Shown: piece after piece, positions 52,440-64,000 of the stretch | Numbering within the stretch: position 1 is the first letter of the stretch | Layout of the letters: each line of letters begins with the position of its first letter | Assembly: GCF_000189635.1 (NCBI RefSeq) | Contig: NW_002476212.1 | Coordinates: forward strand, 868,001-932,000 | DNA from: Tetrahymena thermophila SB210 | Lineage: Eukaryota > Ciliophora > Oligohymenophorea > Hymenostomatida > Tetrahymenidae | Length of the DNA: 64,000 nucleotides | Direction of reading: 5' to 3' | Made by a program: the position numbers and the translations under genes | The notes under the pieces: generated by a model | What the model was told of the DNA's origin: nothing | What the model saw: only the letters and a program-made list of their open reading frames with translations | The model's database searches: none

Positions 52440-54798
52440 AAATTATTGATCACTTGTATAAAAACTGATGAATATATAAATAATATGATTTATAGAAGAT
52501 CTATTAAATAGATAATTAATTAATTAATTATTTAAGTAAAATCAATAGGCTTAAAAGTTCAAGAATTATTTTGATAAATTGCGAAGGAGTATTTTTTTCT
52601 CAGTTATTTTATTGTATCAATTCATATTACATATATGTTAAATCAAAACATTTTTATCTGACTTACTTTTATATCATTATTATTTTAAAACAATTAACAA
52701 GCTATTGATGTATCATAGCAATAGTTAAAAGAATTCGCTTTCACAACATTTTTAATTAATTTTAAGTTATTTCAATTTTTTTTTTTTTTTTGAAAAATGA
52801 CTAGTGAGCAATTGAAAGTAAATTAGAAATAAAAAAATGTATTTATTTATTTACTTATAAAAGGACTAAAAAGATAAATAAATATCAATAAATTTTGATA
52901 CTTCTTTTTATAAATAAGATGTTTGATTACTGAATTAATAAATTCAAAGTTTTAGATTTTAAATACATATTTGTGTGGTAAAATATTTAAACAATACTTA
53001 CTTATTTTTTAATTTACTGCAAAGTAGAAGAGCTCAAAATTTAATACTATATGGATTTTTTAATAATGATCTGTTAAAAATTATTGATTCAGTAATGGTA
53101 CAAACATAAAATAAAATAAGATCAGCTTATTGAATGCTTTCTTTGAAATAGAGAAAATAAAAAATGCATTACAATAAAAAAATTATTCTACTTTATGGTT
53201 GATGATTCTTGAAAGTCTGCTTTTACAATAATAATATGTGAAATATTTATTTTAACAATACTCTTTTTTGATAAAAAAAATATATATTTATATGGAATTA
53301 ATTTCTAAAAATATTTTTAATGTATTTTGAAAATTTTTTATTTTTATTCTATTAAAACATTATCACTCGTTAAGAATAAAGTAGCTCGTTTATTTTAATT
53401 ATTATCTTAAAATAGTTAATAAGAAATAAAGACAAATGTAAATTTATTTGATTTTTCAATAGAATTTCAAACCAAAAAAATAATTTAATTGATTTTTACA
53501 ATAAAAAATTCAATTTTTGAGATATTTTACAATATTTCATACAAAAGCTCTAAAAAGTTGAAAACAAAATTAATTGTAAAGACATAAAATTGTTTGCTAT
53601 TAAAGGAACACAAAAAAGAACCAGTTCATCAATGGTTAACTTTTTTTATTTTATGAATATCAGCCATCAAAATAAATAAAACAATATATCACCAATAAAT
53701 AAATTTAATGCAGCTGCCTTTATTTTCAATATTCAAAAGATAGATTACTAAGCAAATATATAAATTTATTTGGAAAGCATAAATTCTTCTTAAAATTACA
53801 TTAAACATTTCCGACTTTGTTGATTTTGACTTACATTTTATCATTAGAGAAACTAAAAATAAAAAATTTTCTCTATGATTGTGGTTTCATATTTTTTACC
53901 AAAATAATTTATTGAACTTTCTATTGAAAAAAAGGAAAGTAAATTTAATTTTAATTTTTCATTAAGATTTATAAATAGATTTAAAATATCTTATAAATAT
54001 CTATTAAAAATATTTGATTAATCAAAAATCGTTTTTAGGTAATTACTGAAATAAAATATCATTTATTTATTTGTTTATTTGACTTAACTTAAGAAAATGG
54101 ATTCTTATTGATTTTTGAGTTAAATATAGCTTTATATTTAAATTATATTGAAAATTTTTTAGAATTGTAAATAAAGTCTTTGAATTCTAAATATATTTTG
54201 TCAGGTTGATAAATGAAATTTAGAATCAATTTAAAAAATGAATATATTTATATATATATTCATAAAAGTTAGTGAAATTACATAAATTTATAAAGCTTGA
54301 ATCTAACGAAACACTAGGTATAATAAATGAGGGTAAGATTATGCATGATATAACAAAATTAAAAAAACAAACAATATAATTCCGCAAAATTAGATTTTGT
54401 AAAAATGGTAAAAATAAAATTATATTTTGTTAATAGTAATACTAAGATTAGTAAATATGTTTACATATCCACAAGATAAGTAGATTCAATCAGATATTAA
54501 TTTGTAAGTATTTATTTTACATAATGCTTGATATTAATCACTCAAAATTCTTTTTGGTTTATAAATTAATTAAGATTGATTAGATTATTTATTCTTTTCT
54601 AAAAACCTACCAAGTATCTGTTTTATACTGGCAGTCTTTATTATATAAATTTTGCAAACGAATCCAGTCATAAAATATCAATAATAATTAATTAATTAAA
54701 AATAATTCAAAAGAGAAAAATCTTTGGAAAAAAAAAATCAGCTTTTTAAATTCATCTCTTATTACCAAAAATATAAATAAATATATTGATAAATATAA
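52440..54798. other. gene-free AT-rich spacer between divergent genes
   Basis: About 2.4 kb of extremely AT-rich DNA with no sustained frame on either strand and no structured RNA recognised. It must contain the promoters of the two flanking genes. Confidence 0.45.
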
Positions 54799-55053
54799 AT
54801 GGGCTGCACTGCTGGTAAACCTAACTCTGAAAAACCTGAAAAGAAGAGAACTTTTTGCTCTCAAAATACCCAACCTTCCCACTATCAGAAGTCAGGAACT
54901 GTTGATATGAACCATTAAATCCCTGAGAATCACCGTGTCTCTGAATACTTTGAATCGGCTGACTTGTGCTTGGAAGTAGTGAGGGCTATTAAACAAAGAA
55001 AGAGAGAACAGTTTTAAGACTGCAAACTAAACAGTAGACTCTCTATTATGTGA
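54799..55053 (+). CDS. 84-residue protein with probable N-terminal acylation
   Basis: Single-exon frame from ATG 54799 to TGA 55051. The N-terminus MGCTAGKPNSEK has Gly2 and Cys3, the arrangement expected for N-myristoylation plus palmitoylation, which would anchor it to a membrane. The rest is hydrophilic (KPEKKRTFCSQ, HYQKSGTVDMNHQIPENHR), with a helix-like acidic-basic stretch EYFESADLCLEVVRAIKQRK near the end. Codon use is GC-richer than the surroundings, supporting real expression. I do not recognise a family. The short, well-formed gene is flanked by several kilobases without other genes. Confidence 0.7.
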
Positions 55054-55532
55054 AGAAAGCTAGTTAATAGTTTCTTCTCAGAAATCAATAAACCTATAGA
55101 ATCTAAAAATGTATATAGAAAATGTCTAATAGGATATGTTACTTAAATTTTCCTTACTATAAAATTTAATTAAAACTCCTAAGGCGCATTAATTAAAAAA
55201 GAATAAATAAAAAAAATAATAATCATAATACAACTACTCCATCCATCCATCCCTCCCTTATTTATTTATTTAGCTTTAACAAAATTCGCGTACCAAAATG
55301 TATATAAATACCAAATTAATTAACTCTCTCAACTGCAAAATTATAATTCACCCACCAGATACATACAAATCACTAATCTTATATCTATAAAAAAAATACT
55401 TAATAAATATCATCTAATTTTTATATTCCTATTTCAATTTACTGCTTTTTGCTATATATTGTGTTACTACTTCTATTCTAAAAATTTACTATCATCTAAA
55501 TCGCTTTATTTTTATTTTACAAATATTATTAA
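55054..55532. other. 3' flank with short CATC tract
   Basis: AT-rich DNA downstream of the 84-residue gene, with a CCATCCATCCATCCCTCCC tract at about 55238-55258. No gene seen. Confidence 0.4.
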
Positions 55533-55739
55533 TCAACCATTCAACTTATATATGGACATGTAAGTGTGGTAGTTATCAATTTTATTTTATATATTGCCTA
55601 ATAAATTCAATTCTTTTAAATCATCATTTTCAGTTGCAGTCGTCACCAACTGGTGCTTTTTTACTGAAATTAAAAATCCTTCATCAAGGATCAGTAAATG
55701 ACCCAATCTTAATTTTCCACATCCAGTAAAAATATTCAT
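55533..55739 (-). CDS. possible 68-residue small protein
   Basis: ATG 55739-55737 opens a ciliate-code frame to TGA 55535-55533. The first 45 residues (MNIFTGCGKLRLGHLLILDE and onwards) look protein-like, and the base composition (about 55625-55730) is clearly richer in G and C than its surroundings. The last 20 residues are less convincing. It could be a small gene, one exon of a larger minus-strand gene, or a non-coding RNA; the same segment contains a short CACCAACTGGTG near-palindrome. I found no partner exon with confidence. Confidence 0.35.
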
Positions 55740-58700
55740 AGTAGAAAATTAATCACGAATGTATCTATGTTTGTTTGTATGTCTGATTAATTAATTAAAA
55801 GAAGAATTTGTAAATTTCATTAATCGACATAACTTAATTTCTCAATCTATTTTATTTAGATCGACTCAAAAACTGAAGTCTAAATTAGGTTTTTACTTTT
55901 TTTCTATTCTTTGCTTCATTATTCTTCCCTTTGCTCATTTATGGAAAAAGGAATAGATTGAGAATTAATAAATGAATACTTTAAAAGTATTTTAGGCATT
56001 TGTTCTACATAAAAAATAGAAAAAATAATTATATTGTCTATCTTACAGGAGCTGAATCGGTAATAACTCTATTAGTGTTAAATGCTAAACCTTTCTGCTT
56101 ATATTGATTTAAAATTTATGAGTTTACCTTCGACTCTAAAAAAAGCTTATATAAATATAGCTGCTTTTTTAAATATATTCTAATAATTAATCAATATTTT
56201 GATATTATCTCTAAGGAAATGTGACATCATTTAGCGTAATAAAATTAACTTGATAAGAGAGTTCCAGATTGTAAATTTGCAACATAAATTATTTTTTATA
56301 ACTGCTTCGTAGACTGTTACAAAGAGAACAAATGTTTCAAAATCATAATAAATGTCAAGCATTTTCGAGAAAGCTCGAAATTAAAATTATCAAATTGATT
56401 TTTTAAATGATACCAATTTCAATATTGCATAAAATAAGCTTTAAAAGGAAAAATTAAATATTAATCAGGTTTAATTGCTTAACACATGATGCGTCTATGT
56501 ATTTCACTTCTTTGATATAAGTAATCTCAAAAAATTTAATGTGTATTTAAGTGTTTGAGATATAAGTAAGATAGGCAAAATATCATTCATACCCCTTCAT
56601 CCATAACTAGTTGAAGATAATAATAAAATTCTATATCTGTATTTAGTTACGATTATATTTTAGATTATTTAGACAAATAGTATACAATAAATTAAAAAAT
56701 AATATCATGATTACTTTGAAGCTATAAAAATACTACGAAAAAGCTAACAATTTTTTTTAATTGACTGATTGATTGATTTACTTTAATATTTATTTAACCT
56801 ATATACATACAAATATTCATACATACTTACATACATGCAATTAATTTATTAAAAAAATGCAATTTTTTCTAATTAGTTTTCCTCACAACTCAATATTCAA
56901 GTGGTTCAGATATTTATCCTTCTAAAATAGGCTACAATTTTAACTACTTATTTCAATCACTTTCTTTTTCTTTTTAGTATCTGAAATACGCGTACATATG
57001 TACACTTTTTTAGTAGGATTAATTTAATTAACTTTTAAATATAATTTAGCAAACTAACAAATGGTTTTTTCTAGGAGCCAGTGTAATTTATTTTTTTGAC
57101 AAAATATTTATCTTTAAAATGCTACTAATAACTTAGCTTTATTAGGGATTGAACCAAAATTATTTACATTATATTGGGGATTTAAATATCTTCTTTACTG
57201 ATAATTAATATTGATTTACCCAAAGTAACCTGATCTTAAATATCAATAAAAAGAAAGTTGGGTAAAGCATTAAAGATTCAATTAAGCTCTCAAAACCTAA
57301 TCAAATCTAATATCTTAAAACTTTTTTAAATATTGGAGAAGTAGGCTTTTTTAAAAAATATGAATTAATATTTTTCTAAATAATTTTCTTCTAAAATTTA
57401 AAAATTTATTGTGCTAAATGCTTAAAATACATACTCGAATAATCAATTAATACTAAAGTTTTCTTATTATAGTGGTATTTTTATACATTCATGTAATAAA
57501 TAAAAAATTTAAAATATATAATCTTATGAACAAATGTATATACGTATACTCATTAGTGATGATAATCAAGATGAAAATTGTTTTGGAAAAGCTAGCAATA
57601 AAAACCTTAAATTTGTAATTGTAATAACTCAAAAATACGAAAAATTATACAAGATTTTAGGTCTTTCTTGGCTTTTTTAAATTTTGTAATTTAATTTTAT
57701 TCAGATAAATAGATGGACGGACGAACGGATGGTATTTATCTTTTAGATATAATACGTTGTAAATAAATATAATATTTGGAAATCTGCCAGTAAAGTAATT
57801 ACGAAATATTTAAAAAAATTATAGATGATATTAATTTACCAAATAAAATATGTTACTTTTAACTATAATTATACAATTCAATAAATTTATTTAATTATTT
57901 GCTACTATTAATTGATAGTCTCAAAGATGTAATACAATCTTAAATTTTAGATCTCCAAATGATTTTAAAATTTATCAAAAGATAAAGATAGAATTTAAAA
58001 TATTACAAAACATCCATATAACATTTTAAAATTGGTTGTTTAAATTCATATAAAATAATTAAATAAAAACATTTATCTTACATCGATTTTTTATTTGAAT
58101 ATAGCTGTTTACGAACAAATAAAATATACTAGATTTTGAATGTGATACAAGATAACTATTTCTTAACAAATTTTCTACAGATTTTCAATATTTTATTGAA
58201 ATTGTGCAAAAAACTGATATTGTTATTATTTATTTTCACAAAAATAAACAATATTTTCATAGATTTTGATAATTAGATATTTGAATATTTATCTACATAT
58301 TTCAATAAAATTCCTTATTTTTTTGTTGCCTTGTTTTTATAAGTTAATAAAAGAAATGCCAAAGAAAATAATTAAGTGAAAGCAAAATAGAAATGCATTT
58401 ACGCTTATCAATTTAAGTGTTATTTATTTTTCAAGATTTTAGCTTATTTTCTTAGTTTATGCTATTTGAACAGTAAGTATGATTTGTACATCCTAATAGT
58501 AAAATAAAATAAAATTTTTGTTTGACTGTAATTAAGACTGGCCTTTTTCTAAATAAGGTAAACATTGATTCTATTATCTTTTATTTACATTATTTCTCTT
58601 GTTAATGTAAATAAATTGTTAAAGTAAATAAAAATTTTTTAACTAGAATGAAAATAATACTGAATGGTTTTCAAAAAATTTGTAGCATATTATTTTTTCA

Positions 58701-59894
58701 TTTGATCCATAAAAACTGTTACTGAAAGTAGATCCTCCAGATTACTTTTAAGAATTACTTAGCCTGAATCAAAGAATTTTAATTGGCATTTCCATGCTGT
58801 AAAACTAGTAATCATTAAATTTTATTTGCGTTTGTAACAAATAATGAATACAAAATTTAAATATAAAATCCTTCTTTATATAGTTGATAATTTAAAAATT
58901 TATTGTAAAAATATGCTAAAAGTAAGCAGAATTAACAAAATTAATCTAATTTACTTGATAAAAATCAATATTTTGTTTTTTTTAAATAAATTTAAAAAGT
59001 TGTTATTAAATTCTTCTTAATGAATGAATATACATACTCTACTCTACTAAAAATGATTATTTATTTATTTATTTATTTATAAATAACAACTTCTTAATGA
59101 CTTTAAAAAATACAATTTAATTATAATAATTAAAAATTAATAATCCATTAATTAATTTGGGTGCTCTGGAATTATTTTTTTACTACAATTAAATATTATA
59201 AATGTGTTTTATAATTATTTGATTTAGTTCTACCATTCATTAAGTAATCTTTGTATTTTTCAGTTGGAATAATCTAAGTTATAGAGTTTCTGATAAAAAA
59301 CGAAGACTGCTTATACTTTTGTAAAGAATATTTTATTGGATTATGATAGCAGCCATTACTTGCTTAAACGCTGTGCTCGTTTTAGATAAAAAATCTAATT
59401 CTAGATAATGTTTGTTTTTTAACCTATAAATTTAAAATTTAGTGCTAGCTGATAATTTATAATTAAGACATTTTAATTACAGATCAAACTTTGTATTTAT
59501 TTTGAAAATTTTTAATCCAACGCATATTTAGTGCCAAAAATATACTTTATTAAATTAATGCAAATCTTTTATAATGGACTTATAATTTCATTCCAGATCA
59601 TTATCGTTTTTATTTAGATATAAATTCTAATACATTTTTTTTTAAGTATAAAGTTTTAGCTAAAATATTTTTAAATTTTAACTTTCAATAACTGTAATTT
59701 TTAGATAATTTTATTAATAATAAAAATAATAGTAAACATTTCCTTTTTTACTTTTTTGCTATTTTAGTTTTAGCTGGTAAAAAAATACAATAGAATAAAT
59801 TTCACAATAATATATAATTCTAAGTAAATATCCTACTGTGTATTAAAAAAAGTACAAAGAATAATTTTATTCAATTAAATATTACTCTCGTCTA
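55740..59894. other. 4-kb gene-poor AT-rich region
   Basis: The longest gene-free stretch in the window. It contains tetranucleotide tracts: TTGA/TTGATTGATT near 56760, CATA-type repeats near 56805-56840, a GGAC/GGAT tract at about 57709-57731, and TTTA repeats near 59058-59080. No sustained frame, tRNA or rRNA was recognised on either strand. Confidence 0.5.
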
Positions 59895-62546
59895 ATGAAT
59901 ACCCTTATGGATGTAAATCATGAAATCTTAGAAAGCAGCTAATATTTCTATTTAAAAAAACAAATAGAAATCTTAGTTAATTTTTTTAAGTATTTAGAAA
60001 ATAACAATTCATAAAATAAAATACCCATAGAAATAAAATAGTTCCTTACTTTAGAAGAAAGTTGTATTTATAAAAACAATAATCTAAACTAAATTCATGA
60101 ATTTCTTACGAAACTAGAGTTCCTAGAAATTGATATCATAGGTTGTTTTCCTTAAAGAACTGAAAACATAAATCTTTTGGCTTAAAGCATCAAATAATTC
60201 AGCAAACTAATAAAATTAAAAATAAAGATAAGACCTCATAATAGTAATTAGATTAATTTAGAAGATATTATTGTATCAATTGGCTCATTAGAATTGTTAG
60301 AAAAGCTTGTTTTATATTTTAGTGGTAACTACGTCTATAAAAATATGATGGCTCTTTCTAATCTCAGAGGACTTAAATAACTAAAGATTTTCATGAAAGA
60401 TGGTTGTTTTGGTGATGGATAATTTTTATAATTATTCTCTTTTTTTTAAAATTTTTAAAAACTAAAACTCTTATAGTTAAGTATTATTTAAGATAGTATT
60501 GATGATTAAGATATCGTCATTTTATGTGACAGTCTTAAGAAGTTAACAAACTTAGAATGTTTGAAAATAGCTATAAAGTCATAGTAGATAACAATTTAAT
60601 CTCTTTTTCTTATTGGATAGAGTTTCAAATATTTTACTAATTTAAGCTTATTAACTCTTTAACTTGGAGTTAATAAATATATTCTAAATTAAACTTTTGC
60701 TTTTAATGATTTCTTTTAAAACTTAAACAACTTACTTAGTCTAACTTTAGATTTTAGTTAATTTTAAATTAAATTAACAGGAATTTATGATATTTTTTAG
60801 AGCATAAGTTACCTTGCTTAGCTTAAACAGCTCAATTTAAAGTTTGATGAAAATCAAATAGACGACACGACAGCTCTAAATATTAGAAATAGTTTTAAAA
60901 AAATAGTAAATTTAAGGGATTTATTTTTATTGATAGGTAGTTAAAATAAAATAACCAACCGAGAGATAATATATATTAGTTAAGGTCTCTCTTAATTATA
61001 ATCTTTAGAAAAATTTAAATTAATAATAAATTAAGATAATTAATTATATGCTTTAGGTTGGAATACATTATTTGAAGCCATAACAAGCATTAAATAACTA
61101 ATCACATTAGAATTATACATTTACGACACTCTTGTTCCTATTTCTTCAATCAGAATTTTAGGGTAGAATTTGAAAAATCTTACACTTTTAAAAAGATTTG
61201 AGTATATTTTCTTGGCTAGCTCAACAATTGAAAATAATAACTAAAGACTAGAATTATTAAGTCAAAATTTTAATTCCTTACATAACCTATCTGATTTAAC
61301 CCTTACTATTCCATACAATAGTACAAATATTAAAGGTCTGTATGTTTTATGTGATTCTTTTAATTAATTATTTAATTTGATAAATCTTTAACTAGTTATT
61401 CTAGAAAATAACATTTAGTAAGAGGGTGCTTGTCATGTAGCATCAGGCTTAAAACAATTAGTAAAATTGAATTATTTGTAATTGGATATTGGTTCTAAGA
61501 ATTACATTGATAGCATTGGTATTTAGAAAATTGGTGAATCAATAGGTTATTAAAAAGAACTAAAATAGCTTTAATTAACTATCAATAGTTAAAATTATGT
61601 CGAACGCGAGGGCTCGTTGGGTCTTTCATAAGGAATAGCTTAGCTTCTTCATTTAAAGGAATTGTCTTTATTCTTTTATGATAACTTCATCAATAGTGAT
61701 TCTATATTTACTATATCAAAATCATTTAGGTCTTTATAAATTTTAGAAGAATTGAATTTATGTATTGGTTTTAATAGTCATATTATTAGAAGTTATCTAA
61801 ACTTAGAAATAGGTTTGTAGAGTTTAATCAATCTAAAAAAGTTTAGCTTAAATATCGATAGTAGGAACAAATATCATTTTGATAGCTATTTATAATTAAT
61901 AAAAGCACTAAATTAATTACCTAAACTTATAGATTTTTCACTTACTATTTAGCCTCTTGATCAAAATCTATAAGAATTAGACAGTTAATTGATTTACGAC
62001 TAAATAAAAAGTTTAAAGAATCTTTAAAAGCTAAAAATATATACACCATTTAAACTTAATTTTTAGATTTTAACATTAATAGAAGAATTGCCATAGCTTA
62101 AACAAAACTAAATAGATTTTTAATATTTTTAAGCTATTTAATTTCAAAGAGAGTACGTGTTTAATGAATATTTATTGCAAAAAAGTAGAGTATAAAAACT
62201 ATCAATTAAAATATTAGATAATGAATATAATGGAAGAAATTTTTATAATTTTTATGGCTTGGATCGCGCTTTAGAATATTATTCTCATATAACCCACTTT
62301 GAATTTAGTTTTACTAATTAAGAAAATTAAGAAGAAATTATATTCCATGCAATAAGTCATTTAAAGAATTTAATAGAATTAAATATTTAATTTTCCTTTC
62401 AAACAAATCCAAAAAATTTTTTAAAATACTTTACTAATTTCAAAAAACTTTTAAAATTTAGTCAATATTATAGAGGAATAAAATAATAGTCTTTGAAAAA
62501 ATTGTTTATTAGGCATCTAAAGAGATTAGTTGTAATTAATATTTGA
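59895..62546 (+). CDS. single-exon LRR protein, 883 residues
   Basis: An uninterrupted ciliate-code frame runs from ATG 59895 to TGA 62544-62546 (884 codons, read through in full). It is leucine-rich throughout, with ribonuclease-inhibitor-like repeats of irregular length: LIKLKIKIRPHN, SLELLEKLVLYF, SLKKLTNLECLKIAI, FNSLHNLSDLTLTIPYN, EGACHVASGLKQLVKLNYL. There is no signal peptide or membrane segment. It resembles the giant gene at 33174-39278 in style and lack of introns. Role is presumably protein binding. Confidence 0.8.
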
Positions 62547-63422
62547 CTATAATGGATGTGATATATTTATTTGAATGCTCTTTCAACAAATATTAAATAA
62601 ATTTAAATTTATAATAAAAAGATGAATTTACAATTTTATAATATTAAATCCCATTTATTTTATAAATAATTAATGTATATTTGTTATTTTAAAAACCATT
62701 ATTACATAAATTTCAAAATTAAATAAAAATTACCTTCTTTTTTTGATTTAACAAATATTCAAAATAAAATTAATTTAATTTTTAGATAAATTAATTGATA
62801 AAGATAAAATTTAAATTTATAAAAATAAATTAATACATAAATGTAGAATTTAATGTAAAATGATAAATTTAATATGAATCAATTTATTGAGATTATAAAT
62901 TAAGTTTTAATAATAAGAATTTTATTCTAAAAATTATTGAAATTAAATGAAAATAAATTTATTATTTCTAAATTAGAAATCACATTTATTTTATCAAAAT
63001 TTAATTTAATATTAATTGTTTTTAATAGTCAATTGAATTTACCCATAAATTTGAAAGTTAAATCAAAATTCTCTTTGTTTTTGTGTTAATAAATAATCTA
63101 TCAAAATTTATTTAATTTTAAGATAAAAAATATTGATTAGGTTAGAATTCTTAGCTAAAATTGAAATTTATAAAAATAAATAAACACAAAGAAATAGAAT
63201 TTCATGTAAAATAATAAATTTAATAAAAATTTATTTATTTAGATTTTAAATTTGGTTTTAATTTATGAGAATTATTTTTTTTAATAGTAGATGCAGAATT
63301 TATTTATAAAAGATGAAAATAAATTTACCATTGATCTAGATAAGTAAATAAGTTAGAATGTATTAATAACTTAAAAGTCTTGTTTTTATTAAATTAGCTT
63401 TTATTTACTTCAAAACTAAAAT
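62547..63422. other. AT-rich spacer containing a degenerate direct repeat
   Basis: No coding frame. Two diverged copies of a sequence, period about 351 bp, lie at about 62725-62985 and 63065-63335; matching landmarks are TAGAATTTAATGTAAAAT (62844) and TAGAATTTCATGTAAAAT (63195). The repeat sits just upstream of the next LRR gene. Confidence 0.55.
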
Positions 63423-64000
63423 ATGAATATTAATGAATCAATTAATAAAGATTATAAATAAATAGAGTTGCTTAAGGTCAATTTTAAGTAAATTTAATTA
63501 ATATTGTTAATCTTAATTTTCTAATACATTTTATATTTTAGTTCTTTGAAATTTGATGGAGATTATTTTTTATAAAATCTTTATGAATTATCTTCGAAAT
63601 GCACAAGCTTAATATCATTAAGTATTTGTTTGGAGTAAGTTTTTATTTCATTCTGAATTTTATTAAAAATATTTTATTTTAATTAATAAGTTCAACATTA
63701 ATAAATGATTTGTCTTTGGTTTCAATTTAGAAATTACTCTCGAATTCCTTAAAAATTAAGTGTCTATAATTAAATCTATCGTAAATAAATGTTTTTATTT
63801 TTTTTTAAATTTAATATCAAATTAAATATAGATAAAATCTAATTACAAAGGAAGGAGCATACATATTAGCTAAGGGAATAAGAGGAAATTTAAATTTGTA
63901 GTCAATTTCTTTGAATTTTGAGTAAGCAACTAATTATTTTTATTTTTACTTTAAAATATTTTAGTAAAAATTAGATTTGTAGTTAAGGACTAAAAAGTTT
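63423..64000 (+). CDS. LRR protein, one exon per repeat; 5' part only, runs off the right edge
   Basis: ATG at 63423 begins MNINESINKDYKQIELLKVN. Exon 1 ends at 63487. Exon 2 (63542-63634) encodes SLKFDGDYFLQNLYELSSK and on to LISLSICL. Exon 3 (63832-63921) encodes NLITKEGAYILAKGIRGNL. Exon 4 starts at 63965 with KNQICSQGLKS and continues beyond the window. All three introns seen are phase 2 and fall at the same place in the repeat, exactly as in the gene at 22090-23979, so the two belong to one family. Role is presumably protein binding. Confidence 0.7.

Noticed and set aside
55620-55720. C/D-box snoRNA on the minus strand
   Set aside because: TGATGA and CTGA are present about 46 nt apart, but the base before the C box does not fit and no terminal stem pairs around them.
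1-64000. tRNA, rRNA, CRISPR array or bacterial-type operon signals
   Set aside because: I found no cloverleaf-like GC island, rRNA-like stretch, regularly spaced repeats or ribosome-binding-site pattern; gene structure is eukaryotic throughout.

Overview
This window looks like macronuclear chromosome DNA of an oligohymenophorean ciliate, most likely Tetrahymena or a close relative. The sequence is extremely AT-rich. Every convincing reading frame needs the ciliate code, with TAA and TAG read as glutamine and TGA as the only stop. Introns are mostly short (about 50-130 nt), AT-rich and GT..AG. Translated with the standard code almost no gene is visible; with the ciliate code about seventeen genes appear, and for most of them the exon phases close exactly.

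Layout, left to right. (1) 84-3496, plus: a UPF1-like superfamily 1 RNA helicase with a glutamine/tyrosine-rich N-terminus. (2) 5521-8452, plus: a coiled-coil protein resembling the CSPP1/CCDC66 centrosome-cilium type. (3) 9436-14554, plus: a 1593-residue Asn/Gln/Ser-rich protein of unknown function. (4) 15887-16765, minus: a small pseudokinase. (5) 17816-21413, minus: an 11-exon unknown protein. (6) 22090-23979, plus: a leucine-rich-repeat (LRR) gene built from one exon per repeat. (7) 24544-30502, minus: three tandem genes that join a degenerate kinase domain to TPR repeats; the last two are a recent 2366-bp tandem duplication, and one of that pair appears to have lost its start codon. (8) 30907-about 32390, minus: a multi-pass membrane protein. 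(9) 33174-39278, minus: a 2034-residue single-exon LRR protein. (10) 40241-40843, minus: a secreted DOPA 4,5-dioxygenase-family protein. (11) 42076-44473, minus: a low-complexity, charged protein. (12) 45206-47141, plus: a small, apparently highly expressed protein with one membrane segment, possibly mitochondrial. (13) 48260-49228, plus: an atypical NAD(P)-binding SDR/NmrA-like protein. (14) 51094-52439, minus: a histidine-phosphatase protein. (15) 54799-55053, plus: an 84-residue protein with a probable acylation site. (16) 59895-62546, plus: an 883-residue single-exon LRR protein. (17) 63423-off the right edge, plus: the start of another exon-per-repeat LRR gene.

Two themes stand out. About a third of the window is LRR and pseudokinase-TPR genes in local clusters, with clear signs of duplication. 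The single-copy genes with GC-richer codons (DOPA dioxygenase, the 45206 gene, the SDR protein, the 84-residue protein) look like well-expressed housekeeping genes. There is no bacterial-style operon structure, no CRISPR array, and no rRNA or tRNA gene that I can recognise. Gene-free stretches are AT-rich with tetranucleotide tracts.
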